This document shows positions 34,222 through 41,587 of a stretch of DNA of 64,000 bases, piece by piece. The translations under genes were made by a program, and so were the position numbers. Position 1 is the stretch's first letter, and the number at the start of each line of letters is the position of its first letter. The stretch is from Rhodococcus antarcticus (lineage in GTDB: Bacteria > Actinomycetota > Actinomycetes > Mycobacteriales > Mycobacteriaceae), in the NCBI RefSeq assembly GCF_026153295.1, contig NZ_CP110615.1, forward strand, positions 2,666,001 through 2,730,000, written 5' to 3'. The notes under the pieces are model-generated. The model made no database searches and was not told the origin of the DNA. It was given only the letters and a program-made list of their open reading frames with translations.

Positions 34222-35153
34222 GAGCGGTCCAGCCGCTCGCCGAGCCAGCCCTGCAGGGACGGCCCGTAGGCGGCGTCGCGCAGGGCGAAGTCGACGACGG
34301 CTCGGACGTAGCCGCCGGGGTTGCCGATGTCGTGGCGCGCGCCGCGGTGCACCACCACGTGCACGGGGTGGCCCTCGTCGATCAGCAGCGCGATGGCATC
34401 GGTCAGCTGCAGCTCGCCGCCCGCACCCGGGGTGGTCCGGCGCAGCGCGTCGAACACCGCCCGGTCCAGCAGGTACCGCCCGGCGGCCGCCAGGCTCGAG
34501 GGGGCCTCGTCGGGCGTGGGCTTCTCCACCATGCCGACCACCCGGAACACGTCCCGGTCCCCACCGTCCCCCTCGACGGCGAACACCCCGTAGGCGGACA
34601 CCTCCTCGCGGGGGACCTCGAAGGCGCACAGGACGGTTCCGCCGTGCTCGGACCGGACGGCGGCCATCCGCTCGAGCACGCCGGGCTCGCCGTCCTCGGT
34701 CAGGACCAGGTCGTCGGGCAGCAGGACGGCCACGACGGTCTCGTCGTCGTCGAGCGTGCCCTCGGCGCACCCGACCGCGTGCCCGAGGCCCAGCGGCTCG
34801 TCCTGCAGCACGGCGCGCACCTCGCCGAGCAGGGCCGGCGCACGGCGCACCTTGGCCAGCAGCTCGTCCTTGCCCCGCCCGGCCAGGGTGGCCTCCAGCT
34901 CGGGATCGGGCTGGAAGTGCGCAGCCACGGCCTCCTTGCCCGCGGAGATGACGACGACCATGCGGCTGGCCCCGGCCGCGGCCGCCTCGGTGGCCACCAT
35001 CTCGATGCCCGGGGTGTCGACCAGCGGCAGCAGCTCCTTGGCCACCGACCGGGTGGCCGGCAGGAAGCGCGTGCCGAGCCCGGCGGCCGGGACGATCGCC
35101 GTGCGGAAGCCGGGTCCCGGCTGCGACGTGGGGGCAGGGGACGGCGATGTCAT
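34218..35153 (-). CDS. galU: UTP-glucose-1-phosphate uridylyltransferase
   Basis: GalU makes UDP-glucose, precursor of galactan, trehalose and other wall glycans. The 311-residue protein has the nucleotide loop 'IVPAAGLGTRFLPATRSVAKE' (first 20 residues of it diagnostic), 'LGLGHAVGCAE', 'LLPDDLVL', 'VVGMVEKPTP' and 'GGELQLTDAIALL'. ATG 35153 is preceded at seven bases by TAGTGT and lacks a Shine-Dalgarno (leaderless). It is the first gene of the galU-glp-rimJ-glpR group and shares a 40-bp divergent promoter gap with the cyclo-ligase gene, as in M. tuberculosis (Rv0993/Rv0992c). Confidence 0.95.
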   Translation of the reverse strand: MTSPSPAPTSQPGPGFRTAIVPAAGLGTRFLPATRSVAKELLPLVDTPGIEMVATEAAAAGASRMVVVISAGKEAVAAHFQPDPELEATLAGRGKDELLAKVRRAPALLGEVRAVLQDEPLGLGHAVGCAEGTLDDDETVVAVLLPDDLVLTEDGEPGVLERMAAVRSEHGGTVLCAFEVPREEVSAYGVFAVEGDGGDRDVFRVVGMVEKPTPDEAPSSLAAAGRYLLDRAVFDALRRTTPGAGGELQLTDAIALLIDEGHPVHVVVHRGARHDIGNPGGYVRAVVDFALRDAAYGPSLQGWLGERLDRS

Positions 35154-35193
35154 GGGGGCCACACTATCCAGGACGAGACGGGCGGGCGGAGCG
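35154..35193. promoter_or_regulatory. divergent promoter gap galU / cyclo-ligase
   Basis: Forty bases separate the two starts. On the minus strand TAGTGT (35166-35161) sits seven bases before the galU ATG. No equally good -10 is visible for the plus-strand gene; TATCCA at 35165-35170 is the best candidate. Confidence 0.5.
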
Positions 35194-35775
35194 GTGAGGG
35201 ACGTGGGGCGGTCGAAGCAGCAGTGGCGCAGGGAGCTGGTCGCGGCGCGTCGGGCCCTGCCCGCACCCGTGCGCGCGGCGGAGGCGGTGGCGCTGGCCGC
35301 GCACGTCCGTGGTCTGGCGGGCCCCGGGGACGTGGTGTGCGCGCACGTGCCGGTGGGCTCCGAGCCGGGCTCGCTCGAGCTGCTGGAGGCGCTGGTGCGG
35401 ACCGGGGCGCGGGTGCTGCTGCCGCTGGTGCAGACGGCCGCGCCGCTGCGGTGGGCGGAGCACACCCGCACCGAGGACCTGGTGGCGGCGCGCTTCGGGC
35501 TGCGCGAGCCGGTCGGACCCGGGCTCGAGCCGGGGACGATCGCTGAGGCCGACGTGGTGCTGGTGCCGGCGCTGGCGGTGGACCGGGCGGGCGCACGGCT
35601 GGGCAAGGGCCAGGGCCACTACGACCGCAGCCTCCCCCTGGCGAGGCCCGGCGCCCGGCTCGTCGCGGTGGTCAGGGACCAGGAGGTGGTGGACGAGCTT
35701 CCCTCGGAGCCCCACGACGTGGCGCTGGGATGGGCGCTGACCCCGGTGCGCGGGCTGCAGCCGCTGCGGGGCTGA
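35194..35775 (+). CDS. 5-formyltetrahydrofolate cyclo-ligase
   Basis: Converts 5-formyl-THF to 5,10-methenyl-THF with ATP, returning a storage folate to one-carbon metabolism. The 193-residue protein shows the N-terminal 'KQQWRRELVAARRALP', 'VVCAHVPVGSEP' and the ATP/folate loop 'ARLGKGQGHYDRSL', diagnostic of the family. GTG 35194 is used; a second GTG at 35203 is possible, and the ribosome binding site is weak for both. Position opposite galU is the same as in M. tuberculosis (Rv0992c). It is followed by the CIRCE element and ruc. Confidence 0.9.
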   Translation: MRDVGRSKQQWRRELVAARRALPAPVRAAEAVALAAHVRGLAGPGDVVCAHVPVGSEPGSLELLEALVRTGARVLLPLVQTAAPLRWAEHTRTEDLVAARFGLREPVGPGLEPGTIAEADVVLVPALAVDRAGARLGKGQGHYDRSLPLARPGARLVAVVRDQEVVDELPSEPHDVALGWALTPVRGLQPLRG

Positions 35776-35825
35776 GCCTGCCGGCGGTCTGTTTGCACCG
35801 GGCCGGACCCTGGCGCACGATGGAC

Positions 35826-35854
35826 GCTGGCACTCCGCACGAAAGAGTGCCAGC
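35826..35854 (+). promoter_or_regulatory. CIRCE element (HrcA operator) upstream of ruc
   Basis: GCTGGCACTC and GAGTGCCAGC form a perfect 10-bp inverted repeat with the 9-bp spacer CGCACGAAA, matching the CIRCE consensus (TTAGCACTC-N9-GAGTGCTAA) at its conserved core. It lies 61 bp upstream of the ruc start. HrcA repression with induction on heat shock is the expected control. Confidence 0.9.
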
Positions 35855-35915
35855 CCACCTTCTGCACCCCTTCCCGCCCCGGCCCCGGCCCCGGCGGACT
35901 TTCCGGAGGATCCAC

Positions 35916-36287
35916 GTGCCCACCTACTCCTACGCCTGCACCGAGTGCGGACACCGCTTCGAGGCCGTGCAGGCCTTCAGCGAGAGCTCCCTCACGGTCT
36001 GCCCGGTGTGCTCCGGCAAGCTCCGCAAGGTGTTCAGCTCGGTGGGGATCGTGTTCAAGGGCAGCGGCTTCTACCGCACCGACAGTCGCGCCGGGGCCGT
36101 GCCCAAGGGTGAGTCGAAGGGTGAGTCGAAGGGTGAGAAGGGCTCGGAGAGCAAGGGTTCCGAAGGCTCGGGGTCAGAGAGCAAGGGCTCGGACAAGGCC
36201 GCCCCGGCGAAGGCGGCGTCCTCCGGTGCCAAGGCCGGCGCGACCGTCGGGACCCCCAGCTCGAGCGCACCCAGCAAGGGCGCCTGA
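35916..36287 (+). CDS. ruc: zinc-ribbon redox-regulated chaperone Ruc (FmdB-like)
   Basis: A 123-residue protein with an N-terminal FmdB zinc ribbon: 'MPTYSYACTECGHRFE' and 'CPVCSGKLRKVFSS' supply four cysteines. The C-terminal two thirds are low-complexity Lys/Gly/Ser/Glu, including a 12-nt (four-residue, KGES) repeat near 36105-36140, and must be disordered. This fits Ruc of M. tuberculosis (Rv0991c), a chaperone switched on by disulphide formation and cooperating with DnaK. GTG 35916 has GGAGGA at five bases. The upstream CIRCE operator puts it in the HrcA heat-shock regulon, in agreement with the chaperone role. Confidence 0.9.
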   Translation: MPTYSYACTECGHRFEAVQAFSESSLTVCPVCSGKLRKVFSSVGIVFKGSGFYRTDSRAGAVPKGESKGESKGEKGSESKGSEGSGSESKGSDKAAPAKAASSGAKAGATVGTPSSSAPSKGA

Positions 36288-36294
36288 CCCGCGC

Positions 36295-36322
36295 CGTCCA
36301 CAGGCCCCCGAGCTGTCCACAG
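36295..36322 (+). promoter_or_regulatory. two DnaA-box-like TGTCCACAG sites
   Basis: CCGTCCACAG (36295-36303 core) and CTGTCCACAG (36313-36322) lie 18 bp apart between ruc and the SAF-domain gene. The second is identical to the sites at 13895 (opposite strand). Resemblance to the DnaA box TTGTCCACA is eight of nine; function is inferred only. Confidence 0.35.
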
Positions 36323-36416
36323 GCGGTGTCCGGGCCGGGCCCGCCGTGCATCGCGGGCCCTAGCGTCCGACCTCGAGCGCCCCGGAGCCCCCGGGGTCGG
36401 GCGAGGGGGACCACCA

Positions 36417-37097
36417 GTGAGCAGGACACGGACCGGATCACGGCGACGGCGTGCAGGACGCCTGTCCCCGCTGCTGCACGAGCGGCTGACGACGGCGGCA
36501 CGCCCGGGCTGGACGCGGACGGTGCACGCCCGTCGGGCGGTGGCCGCCGTGCTGGTCCTGCTCGCGGGGGTGCTGGCCCTGCGGGGCGACCCGGCCGCAG
36601 CCAGCACCGAGGTCGTGGTGGCCGCGCGGGACCTGGCGCCGGGACAGGTGATCACCGACGACGACCTCCGGACGGTGTCCGTGGGCGCGCGGACCGTACC
36701 CGAGGGCGCGGTCACCGCGGTCGACGCCGTGGCCGGGCGCACCTCGGCGGGAGCGGTGCGGGCCGGGGAGACGCTGACCGACGTGCGGGTGGTCGGCCCC
36801 TCGCTCGCGGCGCTGGCCACCGGGCGCTCGGGGGCCACGTCGGTGCCCGTGCGGCTGAGCGACCCCGACGTGGCGGACCTGCTGCGGCCGGGCGACGAGG
36901 TGGACGTGCTGGTGCTCGGCCGCAGCGCCGGGGACGTGCGCGTGCTGGCCGCGGGTGCGGTGGTGCTGGCCGTCCAGCCCGCCCACGAGCGTCGTTCCGG
37001 CGACGGGCGGCTGGTCGTGCTGGGGGTGGGCGCGGACCAGGCCGCGACCGTGGCCACGGCTTCCCTCGAGTCGGCGGTGACCGTTACATTCCGCTGA
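36417..37097 (+). CDS. SAF-domain (CpaB/RcpC-like) membrane protein
   Basis: A 226-residue protein with a basic N-terminus, one membrane segment (about 40-57, 'AVAAVLVLLAGVLAL') and an extracytoplasmic SAF domain (about 65-130, 'VVVAARDLAPGQVITDDDL', 'GRTSAGAVRAGETLT') followed by an RcpC/CpaB-like region. Such proteins occur in Flp pilus assembly, but no other pilus genes are near, so here it is an orphan. GTG 36417 follows GAGGGGGA at a normal distance. The next gene, mscL, begins 53 bp downstream on the same strand. Function unknown; cell-envelope location is likely. Confidence 0.8.
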   Translation: MSRTRTGSRRRRAGRLSPLLHERLTTAARPGWTRTVHARRAVAAVLVLLAGVLALRGDPAAASTEVVVAARDLAPGQVITDDDLRTVSVGARTVPEGAVTAVDAVAGRTSAGAVRAGETLTDVRVVGPSLAALATGRSGATSVPVRLSDPDVADLLRPGDEVDVLVLGRSAGDVRVLAAGAVVLAVQPAHERRSGDGRLVVLGVGADQAATVATASLESAVTVTFR

Positions 37098-37150
37098 CAC
37101 CTGACCGGGTGACGGATCCTCCGGCCCGGCGTCCACGTTGGGGAGAGACG

Positions 37151-37549
37151 ATGCTCAAGGGATTCAAGGACTTCCTGCTCCGCGGGAGCGTGGTGGACCT
37201 CGCGGTCGCCGTCGTCGTCGGCACCGCGTTCACGGCGATCGTGACCGCCTTCACGGCGTTCATCATCACGCCGCTGATCTCGGTGATCGGCGGGACCAAC
37301 CCGGCGGGGCTGTCCTTCAAGATCATCAGCGACAACGAGGCCACGCGGATCGACATCGGCGGGCTGATCGGGGCGATCATCAACTTCGCCATCATCGCTG
37401 CGGTCGTCTACTTCGTCGTCGTGCTGCCCGTGAACGCGCTCAAGGCCCGTCGCCAGGCCGGCGTCGAGGCGGGCCCGGCCGAGCCGACCGACGTCGAGCT
37501 GCTCATCGAGATCCGCGACCTGCTGGCGGGCCGGACCAGGACTGTCTGA
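37151..37549 (+). CDS. mscL: large-conductance mechanosensitive channel MscL
   Basis: MscL forms a homopentameric pore that opens under membrane tension on osmotic downshock. The 132-residue protein has the N-terminal amphipathic helix 'LKGFKDFLLRGSVVDLAVAV', TM1 continuing through 'VVVGTAFTAIVTAF', TM2 'INFAIIAAVVYFVVVLPV' and a charged C-terminal helix 'DVELLIEIRDLL'. Length matches M. tuberculosis MscL (about 151) less a few tail residues. ATG 37151 has GGGGAGAG just upstream. A strong hairpin terminator follows. Its place next to moaB2-pepD-mprBA is conserved. Confidence 0.95.
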   Translation: MLKGFKDFLLRGSVVDLAVAVVVGTAFTAIVTAFTAFIITPLISVIGGTNPAGLSFKIISDNEATRIDIGGLIGAIINFAIIAAVVYFVVVLPVNALKARRQAGVEAGPAEPTDVELLIEIRDLLAGRTRTV

Positions 37550-37561
37550 CCCCTGCTGTCC

Positions 37562-37595
37562 CGAGTGCCCCCGTCCGGCAGGACGGGGGCACTCG
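37562..37595. terminator. strong bidirectional hairpin after mscL
   Basis: CGAGTGCCCCCGTC and GACGGGGGCACTCG make a perfect 14-bp stem with a 6-nt loop, 13 bp after the mscL stop and just before the end of the convergent 56-residue gene. No U tract follows, as is common in this group. Confidence 0.85.
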
Positions 37596-37605
37596 TGCGT
37601 CGCGG

Positions 37606-37776
37606 TCAGCCGTGGTGCGGGGGGACGTCCCGGCGGAGCTCGTCGTCCCGCCCCTGCGCCGATCCGGTGTCCTCGCCCCGCTCGTCGCTGGTGGTCTCCG
37701 GGAGCACGTCGCCGAACACCCGGTCGAGCCGCTCACGTCGCTGCGGGGGCGTCTCGGCCGAACCGGGCCCGCTCAC
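37606..37776 (-). CDS. conserved small acidic protein, 56 residues
   Basis: A short gene easily missed. It starts at GTG 37776, which overlaps the moaB2 stop by four bases (GTGA), and ends at TGA 37606, 11 bp from the mscL terminator. The product is charged and unstructured-looking, with 'RRERLDRVFGDVLPETTSDE' and the ending 'RRDVPPHHG'. The 'VFGDVLPxxTSDxR' and 'PPHH' elements recall small hypothetical proteins next to moaB2 in other Mycobacteriales (from memory). GC-rich third positions and the coupled start support it as a real gene. Function unknown. Confidence 0.7.
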   Translation of the reverse strand: MSGPGSAETPPQRRERLDRVFGDVLPETTSDERGEDTGSAQGRDDELRRDVPPHHG

Positions 37777-38273
37777 GCCTCGTCGAGGCCGGAGAGCTCC
37801 TCGATGACGTAGGTGACGAGCGGGGTGAGCGTGGCCATGCCGTCGCGGACCGCCGCGCGGGAGGAGGCCAGGTTCACCACGAGGGTGCTGCCCGAGACCC
37901 CGCACAGGCCACGGGACAGGCCCGCGTCCACGGCACCGGCGGCGAGCCCGGAGGACCGCAGCGCCTCGGCCACCCCGGGCACCACACGGTCCAGAACACC
38001 GGAGGTCGCGTCCGGGGTGACGTCGCGCGGGGAGACCCCGGTGCCACCGACCGTGACCACCAGGTCGACCCCGCCGATGACCGCGGTGTTCAGCGCGTTG
38101 CGGATCTCCACCGGGTCGGCCGCGACGGCCACCGTCGCGTCGACGTGGAACCCCGCCTCCCCGAGCAGCTCCGCGACGAGCGGGCCGTTCGACTCGTGCG
38201 TGCTCAGCTGCGCGGAGCGGTCGTCCACGATCACCACGAGGGCGCGACCGAGCTGCGGCGGGGAGAGGTCCAT
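37773..38273 (-). CDS. moaB2: MogA/MoaB-family molybdopterin-binding protein
   Basis: A MoCF_biosynth-fold protein of 166 residues with the motif 'VTVGGTGVSPRDVTPDAT' and 'LSRGLCGVSGSTLVVNLASS', as in Rv0984 (moaB2). MoaB/MogA proteins adenylylate molybdopterin, but in this locus the gene follows a protease and a two-component system. ATG 38273 has TAGGGT seven bases upstream (leaderless pattern). An alternative GTG 38381 overlapping the pepD stop (GTGA) would add 36 residues of less typical sequence; coupled translation cannot be excluded. It is itself coupled to the following 56-residue gene. Confidence 0.87.
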   Translation of the reverse strand: MDLSPPQLGRALVVIVDDRSAQLSTHESNGPLVAELLGEAGFHVDATVAVAADPVEIRNALNTAVIGGVDLVVTVGGTGVSPRDVTPDATSGVLDRVVPGVAEALRSSGLAAGAVDAGLSRGLCGVSGSTLVVNLASSRAAVRDGMATLTPLVTYVIEELSGLDEA

Positions 38274-38377
38274 GACGGCCACCCTAAGGGCCGCGGTGTC
38301 CGGCTCGACCACGTGCGGGGACGGGTCGGGCCCCACCACGGTCAGGGTCACCGCACCGCGGGTGGGGAACCCCGTGT

Positions 38378-40042
38378 TCACTTCGACCCCACGGTCTGGC
38401 TGCCGAGCGTGGCCTGCACCGTCTTGCCGGAGCCGCCGGAGACCACCGTCAGCGTCACCGTGTCGCCCGGGGCGTGCGACCGGATGGCCGCGACGAGCGC
38501 GTCGCTGCTGTCGATCACCCTGTCGTCGACCTTGGTGATCGTGTCGCCGCTGGACAGGCCCGCCTTCGCGGCCGCACCGTTGGCGGAGACGTCTCCGACC
38601 ACCGCGCCACGGGTACCCGAGGTGGCGTTCTGGGCGGTGACCCCGAGCACGGCCTGGGTGGCGTGGCCGGAGTCGATCAGCTCCTGGGCGATCCGCTTGG
38701 CCTGGTCGATGGGAATGGCGAAGCCCAGTCCGATGGACCCGGACTGGCTGCCCTGGGCGGCACCGAGGGAGGCGATGGCGGAGTTGATGCCGACGAGCTC
38801 ACCGTTCATGTTCACCAGGGCCCCGCCGGAGTTGCCGGGGTTGATCGCCGCGTCGGTCTGGATGGCGTCGATGACGGAGGCCTGGCTGGTGGCGCTGCTC
38901 TGGCCAGACGCGCTCACGGGCCGGTTCAGCGCGCTGACGATGCCGGAGGTGACGGTGCCGGCGAGGCCGAGCGGCGAGCCGATGGCCACCACGTCCTGAC
39001 CGACGGCCAGCGATCCCGAGCTGCCGATCGTGATGGGGGTGAGCCCGGTCTTGTCGACCTTGATGACGGCCAGGTCGGCGGAGGGGTCGCGACCCAGGAT
39101 CGTCGCGGTGGCGGTGCTGCCGTCCTGGAACGCGACGGTGATGGCGCCCGAGCGCGCACCGGCCGCCGACTCCACCACGTGGTTGTTGGTCAGGATCTGC
39201 CCGTCCGAGCTGAGGATGATCCCCGAACCCTCACCACCGGACTGGCCGACGAGCACCTGGATCTGCACGACGCTCGGCAGGACCTTGGCCGCGACCTGCT
39301 CGACCGTGCCGCCCGTGCTGGAGGTCGGCTGGGTGTTCACCGGCTGGGAGAGCGCGCTGACCACGCCGGTGGAGCCGTTGCCGTCGAGCAGGGTGGCGAC
39401 CCCGCCGCCGACGCCGCCCGCGACCAGGGCGAGCACGACCGCACCGACGAGGAGCTTGCCCCGCCGCGCCTTCGGGGCCGGGGTCGACGAGCCGGGGCCC
39501 GCGTCGTGGGAGCCCGTCCCGTAGGAGCCGGCGCCGTACGCGCCGGAGCCGTAGGGGCTCTGGCCGTAGGCGCTCTGGCCGTAGGGGCTCTGGCCGTAGG
39601 GGCTCGGGGCGCTGGGGCTCGGGGAGTACGGAGCCTGCGCCCCGGATCCGCCGGACCCGGCGCCGTAGGGACTGCTCGACCCCTGCGCGCGGTCCCAGCC
39701 GCCGGTGGCGGGGCCCGGTGCGCCCTGCGGGGTGCCGGACGGGCGGGACCAGCCGCCCTGCGCCGGGTCCTGGCCCTGCGCCCCCTGGCCGGAGGACGCC
39801 GACCACCACGGGCTCTGCTGCGCGTCGGGGCCCTGGGAGCTGCCCCCCTGCTGCCCGCCGCCAGCGGACCACCCGGACTGCTCGCCCGAGCCGGAGCCCT
39901 GCTGCCCGGCGTGCGGTGCACCCGACCAGCCGGACTGTGCGGCGAGGGGGCCCGTGTCGGGATCCTGGCCCGCCGACCCGCCCGATCCGGGGGGGGTGGC
40001 GCCACCGTCGTGGCCGGGGTACCGATCGCTGCCATCGCTCAT
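38378..40042 (-). CDS. pepD: HtrA-like membrane serine protease PepD
   Basis: A 554-residue trypsin-like protease of the HtrA/DegP group. Layout: a 190-residue Gly/Ser/Gln-rich cytoplasmic region with SPYGQ-type repeats, one membrane helix ('LLVGAVVLALVAGGVGGGV', about 200-220), the protease domain with His in 'LTNNHVVE', Asp in 'SADLAVIKVD' and Ser in 'INPGNSGGALVN', then a C-terminal PDZ domain. It degrades or refolds damaged envelope proteins outside the membrane. ATG 40042 is used; GTG 40051 is possible. It lies directly downstream of mprA-mprB, as in M. tuberculosis where MprA controls pepD, and 11-bp-phased CTG repeats precede it. Confidence 0.93.
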   Translation of the reverse strand: MSDGSDRYPGHDGGATPPGSGGSAGQDPDTGPLAAQSGWSGAPHAGQQGSGSGEQSGWSAGGGQQGGSSQGPDAQQSPWWSASSGQGAQGQDPAQGGWSRPSGTPQGAPGPATGGWDRAQGSSSPYGAGSGGSGAQAPYSPSPSAPSPYGQSPYGQSAYGQSPYGSGAYGAGSYGTGSHDAGPGSSTPAPKARRGKLLVGAVVLALVAGGVGGGVATLLDGNGSTGVVSALSQPVNTQPTSSTGGTVEQVAAKVLPSVVQIQVLVGQSGGEGSGIILSSDGQILTNNHVVESAAGARSGAITVAFQDGSTATATILGRDPSADLAVIKVDKTGLTPITIGSSGSLAVGQDVVAIGSPLGLAGTVTSGIVSALNRPVSASGQSSATSQASVIDAIQTDAAINPGNSGGALVNMNGELVGINSAIASLGAAQGSQSGSIGLGFAIPIDQAKRIAQELIDSGHATQAVLGVTAQNATSGTRGAVVGDVSANGAAAKAGLSSGDTITKVDDRVIDSSDALVAAIRSHAPGDTVTLTVVSGGSGKTVQATLGSQTVGSK

Positions 40043-40065
40043 GGGGACCACTCTGTCGCGCCGGG

Positions 40066-40092
40066 CTGTGATTCGCCTGAGATGAGCCTGTA
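40066..40092 (-). promoter_or_regulatory. putative MprA boxes upstream of pepD
   Basis: CTGTG (40066), CTGAG (40077) and CTGTA (40088) start exactly 11 bp apart, the direct-repeat period bound by OmpR/PhoB-type regulators. The block lies 23 bp upstream of the pepD start in the mprB-pepD gap. A similar CTGAG pair with 11-bp period precedes mprA. The assignment to MprA is inferred from linkage. Confidence 0.5.
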
Positions 40093-40117
40093 CGTCCCCC
40101 GTGAGTGCGGCCCCCCC

Positions 40118-41587
40118 TCAGGCCGGGGCTCCCGGGAACCGCAGCCGCAGCAGCGCACCCCCGCGGTCGGACTCCTCGGCCCGCACGGCTCCCCCGTGCT
40201 TCACCACCACCTGGGCGACGATGGCCAGCCCCAGCCCGGAACCCGGCATCGAGCGCGAGGACGTCGCACGGTAGAAGCGCTCGAAGACCAGCGCCCGGTC
40301 CGCGGCCGCGATGCCCGCGCCCGCATCGGCCACCGTGAGCTCGACGTTGGCCCCGTCCACCTGGTGCAGCCGCACCTGCACCTCCTCGCCCGCGGGGCTC
40401 CACTTGGCCGCGTTGTCGAGCACGTTCAGCACGGCGCGCTCGAGCCCCGCGGCCTCGCCGACCAGCGTCCACGGCTCCAGCTCGGCGGTGAACTCGACCT
40501 CCGTGCGGCGGCGACGGGCCCGCTCCAGCGCCCGCTCCACCACGTCGCGGAGGTCCACCGGCTCCCGGACCTCGGACGCGGCGGGGGCGTCCTCCCTCGC
40601 CAGCTCCACGAGGTCGCCCACCAGGGTGGACATCTCCCCGATCTGCGCCTCCACGTCGGCCAGCAGCTCGGCCCGGTCGGTGGCCTCGAGCTCACGGGCC
40701 CCGGGGCGCTGGGTCGCGGCCAGCAGCTCCATGTTCGTCCGCAGCGAGGTCAGCGGGGTCCGCAGCTCGTGCCCGGCGTCGGCCACCAGGCGGCGCTGGC
40801 GCTCCCGGGACTCGCCCACCGAGCGCAGCATCCGGTTGAAGCTCTGGGTCAGCCGGGCCAGCTCGTCGTCACCGGTCACCGGTATCGGCGTGAGGTCCTC
40901 GGTCGCCGCCACCCGCTCGGCCGCCGCGGTCAGCCGCGCGACCGGTCGCAGCCCGGCCCGACCCACGGCCGCCCCCGCCACCACCGCGAGCAGCACCCCG
41001 CCGGCACCCACGATGAGCAGCACCACCCCCAGCCGCTTGAGCACCTGGCGGGTGGGCACCAGCGACTGCGCCAGCACGACGGTGGTGCCGTCCCCGGTGC
41101 GCTGGGCCAGCACCCGGAAGTCGTCCACGGTGCGCAGCGAGCGGGTGGTGGTGCCGTCGACCACGTGGTTCTCCGGGTCACCGATGGGCGGTGCCTGCCC
41201 CGGCACGGCGAACGTGGTGCCGGAGATGACCACCGCGATGCGCAGCTCGTTGGAGAACAGCGAGGACAGCCCGAGCACGACGTCGCGGTCGCTGCCCTGC
41301 AGGAGCTGCGAGTTGGCCACGAGCAGGTTCGAGCGTCCCTGCAGCTGGGTGTCGACGTCGTCGTAGAGCGCGTTCTGCACGACCAGGTAGGCGGCGGCGG
41401 CGAGGACGGCGACGGCGACCCCCACCACGGCTGCCGCCATGACGGTGACCCGCCCGCGCAGCGAAACGCTGCTGGTGATGGCGGTGGGGGGGCGCATCAC
41501 GTCCGGCAGGGCCTGCGCCGGGAACGGATCGGTGGGCGGCTCGGTGCCGCGCACCGGCGACGGTGCGGCGGAGTGGGAGCGGAACAC
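40118..41587 (-). CDS. mprB: sensor histidine kinase MprB
   Basis: A 489-residue membrane sensor kinase: two membrane segments (about 50-70 and 185-210) flank an extracytoplasmic sensor region, followed by HAMP, the H-box 'DAGHELRTPLTSLRTN', N-box 'VLNVLDNAAKWSP' and G-box 'GSGLGLAIVAQV'. In M. tuberculosis MprB senses envelope stress and unfolded exported proteins, with DnaK binding its sensor region. GTG 41587 directly abuts the mprA stop, so translation is coupled; a later ATG at 41497 would drop 30 residues of unstructured sequence. It autophosphorylates and passes phosphate to MprA. Confidence 0.92.
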   Translation of the reverse strand: MFRSHSAAPSPVRGTEPPTDPFPAQALPDVMRPPTAITSSVSLRGRVTVMAAAVVGVAVAVLAAAAYLVVQNALYDDVDTQLQGRSNLLVANSQLLQGSDRDVVLGLSSLFSNELRIAVVISGTTFAVPGQAPPIGDPENHVVDGTTTRSLRTVDDFRVLAQRTGDGTTVVLAQSLVPTRQVLKRLGVVLLIVGAGGVLLAVVAGAAVGRAGLRPVARLTAAAERVAATEDLTPIPVTGDDELARLTQSFNRMLRSVGESRERQRRLVADAGHELRTPLTSLRTNMELLAATQRPGARELEATDRAELLADVEAQIGEMSTLVGDLVELAREDAPAASEVREPVDLRDVVERALERARRRRTEVEFTAELEPWTLVGEAAGLERAVLNVLDNAAKWSPAGEEVQVRLHQVDGANVELTVADAGAGIAAADRALVFERFYRATSSRSMPGSGLGLAIVAQVVVKHGGAVRAEESDRGGALLRLRFPGAPA

